A stretch of 12,569 nt of DNA from JAIOTH01 sp964639335 (GTDB taxonomy: Bacteria > Patescibacteriota > Patescibacteriia > UBA1558 > S5-K13): assembly GCA_964639335.1 (NCBI GenBank), contig CAZXCJ010000032.1, positions 1-12,569 on the forward strand, given 5' to 3'. The position numbers were made by a program, and so were the translations under genes. The notes under the pieces were generated by a model. It did not search any database and was not told the DNA's origin. It saw only the letters and a list, made by a program, of their open reading frames with translations. Shown here one piece after another: positions 6,735-11,657 of this stretch (positions are counted from its first letter, which is position 1; each line of letters opens with the position of its first letter).

Positions 6735-7262
6735 ATGCAAGAATTTAGAAAAGAGATTTTTGATTTATTAAAAAAGACAATTCAAGATTTAAAAGATCAA
6801 AGTAAGCTAGGATCTGAATTAGATAATTTTCCAGTTGAGATTTCAAAAATTATTCAAGGTATGAATCTTTCAGAGTTTCAAAAATTGCGAAGTGTTATTA
6901 ATGATTCATTCTTAAAGATGTCGGATGTAAAAAATATAAACTATAGTCTAGGTCGAATTCCAGATTTTATTCAGAAGATAATAATTGTGTCGCAGGAATT
7001 TATTGATTCATTTCAGACAAGAGAAGCCTCAGAGGTTTTTGACAGTATAGTTGTATTTTTTCATTCTGATTCTGTAGTATTTGATTCTAAAATCTTAATA
7101 AAAAAGGCGGAGGATTTAGAGAAAAAATATTCTCAAATAAATAAAAAGATATTGGTTTTAAGGGCCTGGCTTCGATTGGCACTGGATTATTCTTTTAGAA
7201 TAGCAGAAAATAAAAGAATCCAGATATTAAAAGATTGGGAGCTTGTTGTTCTTAAAGATTAA
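6735..7262 (+). CDS. Soluble, mostly helical protein of unknown function
   Basis: 175 residues, starting at an ATG with a strong AGGAGGA site. It has no signal peptide or membrane segment. The sequence is rich in charged and hydrophobic residues in heptad-like patterns, for example residues 2-23 (QEFRKEIFDLLKK...) and 118-150 (KILIKKAEDLEKKYSQ...), suggesting an all-helical, possibly coiled-coil protein in the cytoplasm. No Cys or catalytic motif is visible and I do not recognise the family. It is a complete single-gene transcription unit: promoter at 6674-6702, ribosome binding site, and hairpin terminator at 7284-7314. It is the only plus-strand gene between blocks of minus-strand glycosyltransferase genes, and is convergent with another unknown gene at 7388. 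The overlapping dyad in its promoter hints at regulated expression. Confidence 0.8.
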   Translation: MQEFRKEIFDLLKKTIQDLKDQSKLGSELDNFPVEISKIIQGMNLSEFQKLRSVINDSFLKMSDVKNINYSLGRIPDFIQKIIIVSQEFIDSFQTREASEVFDSIVVFFHSDSVVFDSKILIKKAEDLEKKYSQINKKILVLRAWLRLALDYSFRIAENKRIQILKDWELVVLKD

Positions 7263-7283
7263 AATCAATAATTCAAAAATTAT

Positions 7284-7314
7284 AAAGCACGTTTTATTTA
7301 GAACGTGCTTTTTT
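7284..7314 (+). terminator. Rho-independent terminator after the helical protein gene
   Basis: AAAGCACGTT (7284-7293) and AACGTGCTTT (7302-7311) form a perfect 10-bp stem with an 8-nt loop, and the T-run continues through 7314. It lies 22 nt after the stop codon at 7262. The AT-rich flank on the other side could give weak termination on the minus strand as well. Confidence 0.9.
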
Positions 7315-7374
7315 AAATTATTAACTTTATCGCTAATCAATGTTTTATTTGAATAATAATAAAAAGTGTTTTAT

Positions 7375-7403
7375 AAAAAAAGCTGGATCATTTTAAATCC
7401 AGC
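7375..7403 (-). terminator. Rho-independent terminator containing the stop codon of the gene at 7388
   Basis: GCTGGAT (7382-7388) pairs with ATCCAGC (7397-7403) across an 8-nt loop, and the A-run 7375-7381 gives a U tail on the minus strand. The left arm and loop include the TGA stop (7388-7390), and the right arm encodes part of the last residues (SLDLK). The gene therefore ends inside its own terminator hairpin. Confidence 0.8.
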
Positions 7404-7822
7404 GATTTTTGCATAAAATTTTTTATTGTCCGGCTAATAAATATAGAAACATTATTTTTATTATCTTCATCGTTTCTATGTTTATTTGGCCCGGGAATAT
7501 TTACGCAATGAGCAGTTCTAATATATATTCCTTCCTGGGTAGAATGAGGGTAAAATTCATTGCTGAAATTTTGACTACATTCTAGGTGCCAAGTAAAACA
7601 GAACATGCCCAGCAATCCTTTTCTGGTTATAGGGACTTGATTGATGATTTGTCCTTTTTTAGAATATATTATTTGCCAGCTTTCTTTTTCAATACGCTCT
7701 ATTATAATTTGAACATCGGGTCCAATGAAAATTCTTTTTGTAAGAGTAGAGTTTTTATCGTCAGGTTTTAAGTTGATACCTTGTACCATATCAAACCAAG
7801 CAGGTTTCATATGTGGACGCAT
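7388..7822 (-). CDS. Unrecognised soluble protein with Cys/His-rich segment
   Basis: 144 residues from the ATG at 7822 (MRPHMKPAWF). A strong AAAGGAGG site (7827-7834) stands 4 nt before this ATG. An in-frame ATG five codons earlier (7837) overlaps that site and is therefore unlikely to be the start. No signal peptide or membrane segment is visible. Residues 30-65 look like beta strands (RIFIGPDVQIIIERIE, SWQIIYSKKGQII). A central segment has Cys75, His79, Cys82 (CFTWHLEC), then His93 and HC at 105-106, which could bind a metal or form an active site; this is inference. The region near 111-124 is Asn/Asp/Lys-rich and probably a disordered loop. The family is not recognised. It is convergent with the gene at 6735, and both have strong ribosome binding sites and private terminators. 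Confidence 0.8.
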   Translation of the reverse strand: MRPHMKPAWFDMVQGINLKPDDKNSTLTKRIFIGPDVQIIIERIEKESWQIIYSKKGQIINQVPITRKGLLGMFCFTWHLECSQNFSNEFYPHSTQEGIYIRTAHCVNIPGPNKHRNDEDNKNNVSIFISRTIKNFMQKSLDLK

Positions 7823-7826
7823 TAGT

Positions 7827-7834
7827 CCTCCTTT
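7827..7834 (-). promoter_or_regulatory. Strong Shine-Dalgarno that decides the start at 7822
   Basis: Minus-strand AAAGGAGG, then ACTA, then ATG. The upstream in-frame ATG at 7837 runs directly into this site (ATGAAAGGAGG), so ribosomes using it must initiate at 7822. Confidence 0.85.
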
Positions 7835-7840
7835 CATTTT

Positions 7841-7856
7841 ATATTGTTATATTGTT
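7841..7856. repeat. Two tandem octamers (ATATTGTT) upstream of the gene at 7822
   Basis: ATATTGTT occurs twice in tandem (7841-7848, 7849-7856). On the minus strand this is AACAATAT repeated just before the leader of the gene at 7822. One more copy in a similar context (TTTTATATTGTTA) lies at about 10889-10901, just upstream of the DUF2304 gene start. It may be a spacer repeat or a shared -10-like element. Confidence 0.55.
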
Positions 7857-7890
7857 AAAATAATTTATTAATTTTTTGCTTTTCCTAAGA

Positions 7891-7907
7891 GCTGATAGCT
7901 GATAGCT
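7891..7907. repeat. Short tandem heptamer repeat (GCTGATA)
   Basis: GCTGATA, GCTGATA, GCT: two exact heptamers plus three bases, in the 89-nt spacer between the unknown gene (start 7822) and the stop of the GT2 gene at 7912. It has the same 7-nt period as the other spacer arrays but a different unit. Confidence 0.7.
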
Positions 7908-7911
7908 ATTT

Positions 7912-8961
7912 TTACCACCAAATAATTAATCTTAAAATATAATAATAAATGGCCATGAGAGGATTAGCAATATAATCCAATAAAGGATTACTTAATTCTT
8001 GGAATTTTATGACTGGGGTAAATTTTTTTAACATATCCCTATCTTTCAATTTTCTGATTTTCATAGTTTGTTTGCGAGTGCGGGCAATGTATTTCCAAGT
8101 ACTGGGTTTAAGCAGGTAAAAATAAGACCATAGTTTTTTCAAAAACCATTTGTTTTTCAGAGAAAATAAAAGAATTCCTAAATCCATAAAAATTAGCGCT
8201 GGAATCAAAAGAACTAAAGTAGGGATTTTATAATTTTTAGTTAAACAAACATAGCGATTCTTTTCAAAATGGCCAATCATTTTAGTGCTTCGAGAAAAGC
8301 TATATTTATGATAAATAACTGCATTAGGATTGATTAAACTTCTGTAACCAGCCAACCAAATCTTCCAGCCAATATCTAAGTCTTCTAAATACATAAACAT
8401 TTCTTTGTCAAAAAGGCCGATTTTTTGAATCAATTTAACTGGCATCATTACACATGCCCCAGAACAATAATTAACTTCATTAATGTCTTTTCTGTAATCT
8501 TTGTCTTTTAGCTGACTTTGGTCACCATATCCAAAGCCTAAAAAATGTATTCTATTACCAACATTATTGATATATTCTTTTTTAGGATATAAAAGTATTT
8601 TGGGTTGTATGGCGCCAATACTTAGATCTTCTTCCATTGTCTCTACTAAAATTCTTAACCAACGAGGCGTGACCACAGTATCTTGATTTAAAAGTACAAT
8701 GTAATCATAGCCGTTATCTCGAGCCCAACGAAAACCAATGTTATTTGCTTCAGCAAATCCCCAGTTTGTTTTTTCTTCAATAAAATGAGCTTGAGGATAA
8801 TTTTTTTTAGCATATTGTAAGGAATCGTCTACAGAAGCATTGTCAATAAAAACCAATTTCCATTTTTTTTCTGGATAATCAGTTTTTTTCAAAGAACTAA
8901 AAAGGTCGGGTAAATATTTTTTACTATTATAATTGATTACTAATACAGCGATTTTTTTCAT
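7912..8961 (-). CDS. GT2 family glycosyltransferase, rhamnosyltransferase-like
   Basis: A 349-residue inverting GT-A glycosyltransferase of the COG1216 type, using a nucleotide sugar at the inner face of the membrane to extend a surface glycan. The N-terminal MKKIAVLVINYNSKKYL is the nucleotide-binding strand and loop. Further motifs are FIDNASVDDS (38-47), NWGFAEANNIG (66-76), LNQDT (91-95, the DXD-equivalent metal site), YCSGACVMM (165-173) and YLEDLDIGWK (191-200), with the catalytic-base acidic motif EDLD. YHKYSFSRS (217-225) is also typical. A hydrophobic helix at about 247-268 and a basic C-terminus should tether it to the membrane. Length is normal. The start ATG has no Shine-Dalgarno site and sits at the end of a 90-bp repeat shared with the hydrolase-NUDIX gene upstream. 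Sugar specificity cannot be read from the sequence. Confidence 0.92.
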   Translation of the reverse strand: MKKIAVLVINYNSKKYLPDLFSSLKKTDYPEKKWKLVFIDNASVDDSLQYAKKNYPQAHFIEEKTNWGFAEANNIGFRWARDNGYDYIVLLNQDTVVTPRWLRILVETMEEDLSIGAIQPKILLYPKKEYINNVGNRIHFLGFGYGDQSQLKDKDYRKDINEVNYCSGACVMMPVKLIQKIGLFDKEMFMYLEDLDIGWKIWLAGYRSLINPNAVIYHKYSFSRSTKMIGHFEKNRYVCLTKNYKIPTLVLLIPALIFMDLGILLFSLKNKWFLKKLWSYFYLLKPSTWKYIARTRKQTMKIRKLKDRDMLKKFTPVIKFQELSNPLLDYIANPLMAIYYYILRLIIWW

Positions 8962-9041
8962 ATACGAATGTGTTAATGCTAATATACTAATGGTACTAAT
9001 TATACGAATACATTATGCAAATGATACCAATAAATTAAATT
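8952..9041. repeat. 90-bp direct repeat, copy 1 (upstream and first codons of the GT2 gene)
   Basis: Identical to 10416-10505 except for one position (T at 8980, C at 10444). It covers the first codons of the GT2 gene (ATG AAA AAA on the minus strand) and about 80 nt upstream. A TATAAT on the minus strand (9003-8998) lies inside it and could act as a -10, about 37 nt from the ATG. Internally the repeat has an imperfect 9-nt period (units ending in ATTAG) and two copies of TATACGAAT. Confidence 0.95.
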
Positions 9042-9050
9042 GTTAATTGT

Positions 9051-9074
9051 TTTTTTGTTTTTATGTTCTTATGT
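9051..9074. repeat. Three tandem octamers (TTTTATGT type)
   Basis: TTTTTTGT, TTTTATGT, TCTTATGT in phase, next to copy 1 of the 90-bp repeat. On the minus strand the units read ACATAAGA / ACATAAAA, the same family as the arrays at 1937-1980 and 10524-10571. Confidence 0.65.
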
Positions 9075-9093
9075 TTTAAGTATTACGAAGTAC

Positions 9094-9120
9094 GAATTAT
9101 GGTAATGTGTCCCATAATTC
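9094..9120. repeat. Inverted repeat downstream of the hydrolase-NUDIX gene
   Basis: GAATTATGG (9094-9102) and CCATAATTC (9112-9120) form a 9-bp stem with a 9-nt loop, 28 nt past the stop of the minus-strand gene ending at 9148. The stem is AT-rich and has no U-run after it on the minus strand. It may be a weak terminator or a by-product of the repeat tracts around it. Confidence 0.5.
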
Positions 9121-9150
9121 ATAATTCTTTATTCATTATTTTATTCATTA
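9111..9150. repeat. Heptamer-period array containing the stop codon of the hydrolase-NUDIX gene
   Basis: CCCATAA, TTCATAA, TTCTTTA, TTCATTA run in a 7-nt phase; after TTTTA another TTCATTA follows at 9144-9150. The last unit contains the TAA stop (minus strand, 9148-9150) of the hydrolase-NUDIX gene. Confidence 0.7.
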
Positions 9151-10425
9151 TTCTTTTTTATATTTTTTAAAATAGATTCTCATACATTTTTTGAGTTGTG
9201 GCGTATATTTTGAAGGATCATTTTTTATATTCTCTTTTAACTCATTTAGAGTAATCCATTTTTGGGCAATTGATTCTTTTTCGGTAACTTTTACTTTTTT
9301 GTTTGTTTGAGCCTTAAATATGGTTAAAAATTCTTTATTGACACCAATATCAAAGAGTTTAAATTTGAAGATTTTTTTAAATGGTAAAAATATTCCTAAT
9401 TCTTCTTTAATTCCCCTTTGCATACATTGTTTATAAGTTTCATTTTGAAGAGTTTCATCTACTGACATTGAATAAAGACCGGGGTACCATTTTTTATCAA
9501 GATGTCTTTTATATATTAATAATTCGTTGTTTTTATTAAAAAGAAGTAAATGAGATGAGCGATGTATGTATTTACCACTAATAAAATTTTCTTTGGGTCT
9601 CAATCCCATTACCTTATCATTTTTATCAACTTCTATATTTAATTCTGAGTTAATTTTTTCTTTTAACCATTTATCCATTATTTTATAAATTTGATCTAAG
9701 TGTTTTTTATCTCGGAAAGTATGGGGAGCATTTTTGATAATGTGTAATTCTTTATCGGTTTTTAATTTTCGAAATAATATTTTTTGATGTTTAGGTGGGG
9801 TACTGGTATCTTTGGTCCCAGCCATCAGCAAAACAGGCATATTTAATTTATTAACATGAGGTAGTAAATCATATCTTTTTCTATCAGTTACATGGGAATA
9901 TTTTAATTTTTTAATTACTCCAGATTTTGAAGTACTTTTTTTTAAATACCATCCAGTTTCCTTCCATTTTTTTAATTCAGATTTAGGTTTATTTTCGTAG
10001 CTTAATTTTCCAGATACTACGGTGGATATAGGAGCCAATCCCTTAATTCTTTTTGGATATTTTTGAGCATATAGAGCCGTAGATATTCCACCAAGACTAT
10101 GACCAATTAATATAAAAGGTTTTTGATAAAATTTTTGTTTACTGCTCCATTTAATTACATCTTCTAAATCTTGGTAATAATTAGTTACAGTAGCATTTTC
10201 ATATTTTCCGTCGCTTTCTCCCATGGTATTAGTTGTATCGAATTTAATGGTAGTATACTTGTTCGCTTTACAGGCTCTAGTAAATGTTTTAATGTGTGGT
10301 TGTTCTTTGAAGCCACCGAGTCCATGCATTACAAAAGCTAAGCCAATAGGATTTTTTGGTTCTTCGATGAGAACAGCTATTTTTTGGTTTTTTCGGTTTT
10401 TGATAAAAAGCTTAGTTTTTTTCAT
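9148..10425 (-). CDS. Alpha/beta-hydrolase fused to a NUDIX hydrolase domain
   Basis: 425 residues from the ATG at 10425. The N-terminal half (about 1-255) is an alpha/beta-hydrolase. It has HGLGG (34-38, oxyanion region), the nucleophile elbow GHSLGG with Ser110, Asp206 in AGTKDTS and His235 in APHTF, so the triad is complete; esterase, thioesterase or acyl-peptidase-like activity is expected in the cytoplasm. The C-terminal half (about 263-425) is a complete NUDIX domain resembling the YfcD/IPP-isomerase-like group, with WYPGLYSMSV (313-322). Its NUDIX box is altered: Asp323 replaces the first Gly, and RG (337-338) replaces RE. Glu329, Arg337 and the metal-binding pair Glu341-Glu342 remain. 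Start: an in-frame TTG at 10446 would add MALTHSY, but that stretch lies in a 90-bp repeat whose other copy has a stop codon there. No signal peptide; no Shine-Dalgarno. Substrates unknown. Confidence 0.85.
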   Translation of the reverse strand: MKKTKLFIKNRKNQKIAVLIEEPKNPIGLAFVMHGLGGFKEQPHIKTFTRACKANKYTTIKFDTTNTMGESDGKYENATVTNYYQDLEDVIKWSSKQKFYQKPFILIGHSLGGISTALYAQKYPKRIKGLAPISTVVSGKLSYENKPKSELKKWKETGWYLKKSTSKSGVIKKLKYSHVTDRKRYDLLPHVNKLNMPVLLMAGTKDTSTPPKHQKILFRKLKTDKELHIIKNAPHTFRDKKHLDQIYKIMDKWLKEKINSELNIEVDKNDKVMGLRPKENFISGKYIHRSSHLLLFNKNNELLIYKRHLDKKWYPGLYSMSVDETLQNETYKQCMQRGIKEELGIFLPFKKIFKFKLFDIGVNKEFLTIFKAQTNKKVKVTEKESIAQKWITLNELKENIKNDPSKYTPQLKKCMRIYFKKYKKE

Positions 10426-10505
10426 ATACGAATGTGTTAATGCCAATATACTAATGGTACTAATTATACGAATACATTATGCAAATGATACCAATAAATT
10501 AAATT
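10416..10505. repeat. 90-bp direct repeat, copy 2 (upstream and first codons of the hydrolase-NUDIX gene)
   Basis: Second copy of the repeat at 8952-9041, in the same orientation, offset by exactly 1464 nt and with a single mismatch. It includes ATG AAA AAA of the hydrolase-NUDIX gene and the same minus-strand TATAAT. Copies 1 and 2 together bracket the entire hydrolase-NUDIX gene. Confidence 0.95.
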
Positions 10506-10523
10506 ATTGAATGTTTAAATTAT

Positions 10524-10571
10524 TTTTATGTTCTTCAGTTTTTAGGTTCTTTCATTTTTATGTTTTTCAGT
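10524..10571. repeat. Tandem octamer array running into the end of the DUF2304 gene
   Basis: Six in-phase octamers on the minus strand: ACTGAAAA, ACATAAAA, ATGAAAGA, ACCTAAAA, ACTGAAGA, ACATAAAA. The first three and part of the fourth encode the last residues of the DUF2304 protein (TEKHKNERT), and the fourth contains its TAA stop (10542-10544). The rest is spacer. It belongs to the same family as the array at 1937-1980. Confidence 0.85.
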
Positions 10572-10886
10572 ATTTTCTAAAGCGTCTTGGCGAGTAATTT
10601 TGGTGATATTTTTTTCTATTTTATCCAGATGAATAAATATTCTAAAAATTAAATAAGCCAGAACAATAATAGCTAAATAAGTTATTAAATCTGCTCCTCT
10701 GCCAATACCTAAAATATTAGCAATTTTAGTGGTATATTGTGGAAACCAAAAAACAATTCCAATACATAGCCAAATAATCAGCCAGCCAATGGTTTCCTTA
10801 ATAGAAAGCTCTTTAGATTTTTTTCTACTTAAAGTTCTAAGAATCATTATAAGTAGAAATATAGATACAATAATTTGAATAAACAT
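10542..10886 (-). CDS. DUF2304 family small membrane protein, partner of a GT2 enzyme
   Basis: 114 residues with three membrane helices (about 2-16, 32-48 and 67-86). The signature IGRGADLITYL (61-71) precedes the third helix, and LDKIEKNITKITRQDAL follows as a cytoplasmic amphipathic tail. This pattern is that of DUF2304 (PF10066), usually encoded beside polyprenyl-phosphate-sugar-synthase-like GT2 genes, and that is the case here: the GT2 gene ends 28 nt upstream. The GT2 lacks membrane segments of its own, so this protein may be its membrane anchor (inference). The last residues (TEKHKNERT) are encoded by an octamer array and may not belong to the ancestral protein. There is no Shine-Dalgarno site; the start is the first ATG of the frame, directly at the first helix. 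Confidence 0.85.
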   Translation of the reverse strand: MFIQIIVSIFLLIMILRTLSRKKSKELSIKETIGWLIIWLCIGIVFWFPQYTTKIANILGIGRGADLITYLAIIVLAYLIFRIFIHLDKIEKNITKITRQDALENTEKHKNERT

Positions 10887-10914
10887 AGTTTTATATTGTT
10901 AAATTATCCAACTA

Positions 10915-11601
10915 TTATTTTTTAAATATTAAATCTTTGATAATTTTTAAACCACCTGTTCCTCGGCCTTTGCCACTAAATAAACCTTGGCCATACTTTT
11001 CATAATCAACAGTAATGGGAACCTCTTTAATTTTTAATTGATGATAAAATGCTTTGTATAAGAATTCGCTACAATGAGCTGAGCCATCTTGTTGCATTTT
11101 AAGCTTAGGGGTCAGATGGGCTTGAAAAGCCCTAAAACCATTTTGAGGATCTTTTAAATTTATACCACCAAATATTTTATTTACCAAACGAGCCATGGGG
11201 AAAAGTATATTTTTTTTAAACCATGGCATTTTTGATTTTTTTTCTAAAAATCTAGAGCCTAGCACGACATCGTAATTTTCCCGAATAATTGGTTGAATAA
11301 TGTCTTTTATTTCTTCTACTAAAAATTGTCCATCAGCGTCAAAATGAACAATTATATCTGCTCCATTATTAAAAGCATATTCATTTCCAGTTTGTAGAGC
11401 TGCTCCCTGTCCCCTATTAATTTTGTGTTTAATTAATACGATTGGAAATTTCTTAGCTATTTGAACAGTATTATCAGTAGAAGAGTCATCTATAACTATA
11501 ATATTATTATATTTTTGGGTTAATTCAGTAAGGACAGGGCTGATGTTTTCTTCTTCATTATAAGCCGGGATTATTATAAAAATTTTAGGGTTTTGTAGCA
11601 T
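10915..11601 (-). CDS. GT2 family glycosyltransferase, dolichyl/polyprenyl-phosphate sugar synthase-like
   Basis: A 228-residue GT-A-fold enzyme of the DPM1/DPG-synthase-like group, expected to transfer a hexose from a nucleotide sugar to a polyprenyl phosphate at the cytoplasmic face of the membrane. Motifs: IPAYNEEENI (11-20, nucleotide binding), IDDSSTDNT (37-45), NRGQGAALQTG (62-72), FDADGQF (87-93, the metal-binding DXD) and the acceptor region LGSRFLEKKS (114-123) with DPQNGFRAF (151-159). It ends with KGRGTGG and a short basic tail. It has no C-terminal membrane helices, unlike many relatives; the DUF2304 gene directly downstream probably supplies them. The product would be a donor for the GT-C enzymes at the left end of the window (inference). 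There is no Shine-Dalgarno site before the ATG. The upstream spacer is a heptamer array. Confidence 0.9.
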   Translation of the reverse strand: MLQNPKIFIIIPAYNEEENISPVLTELTQKYNNIIVIDDSSTDNTVQIAKKFPIVLIKHKINRGQGAALQTGNEYAFNNGADIIVHFDADGQFLVEEIKDIIQPIIRENYDVVLGSRFLEKKSKMPWFKKNILFPMARLVNKIFGGINLKDPQNGFRAFQAHLTPKLKMQQDGSAHCSEFLYKAFYHQLKIKEVPITVDYEKYGQGLFSGKGRGTGGLKIIKDLIFKK

Positions 11602-11657
11602 GTGTCGGGTATCAAGTATTATGTATTATGTATTAAGTTTTAAATATTATGTGTCAT
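11602..11657. repeat. Tandem heptamer array (GTATTAA type) containing the epimerase stop codon
   Basis: Eight in-phase heptamers: GTGTCGG, GTATCAA, GTATTAT, GTATTAT, GTATTAA, GTTTTAA, ATATTAT, GTGTCAT. They fill the whole spacer between the GT2 start (11601) and the epimerase, and the last unit includes the epimerase TGA stop (minus strand, 11654-11656). The unit family is the same as at 6569-6624, 5 kb away. Confidence 0.85.

Noticed and set aside
7586..7771. Plus-strand frame of 61 codons inside the gene at 7388-7822
   Set aside because: It is antisense to a gene with a strong Shine-Dalgarno and terminator, and shows no initiation signal of its own.
7823..7837. Upstream ATG start for the gene at 7388-7822
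   Set aside because: This ATG overlaps the Shine-Dalgarno that serves the ATG at 7822, and no other ribosome binding site precedes it.
9094..9120. Inverted repeat after the hydrolase-NUDIX gene as a true terminator
   Set aside because: The stem is AT-rich and is not followed by a U-run on the minus strand; it is listed only as an inverted repeat.
9148..10425. Hydrolase-NUDIX fusion considered as a frameshift or assembly join of two genes
   Set aside because: Both domains are full length in one frame, with a continuous plausible linker (KEKINSELNIEVDKNDK) and no internal start with ribosome binding site.
10426..10446. Upstream TTG start adding MALTHSY to the hydrolase-NUDIX protein
   Set aside because: The seven codons lie in the 90-bp repeat. 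In the other copy the corresponding first codon is TAG, and there the gene clearly starts at the ATG equivalent to 10425.
8952..10505. 90-bp repeats considered as insertion sequence ends
   Set aside because: The copies are direct, not inverted, and there is no transposase or evident target-site duplication. A recombination cassette or repeat family is a better description.
10223..10510. Plus-strand frame opposite the start of the hydrolase-NUDIX gene
   Set aside because: It is antisense to the conserved hydrolase motifs and runs through the 90-bp repeat without its own start signals.
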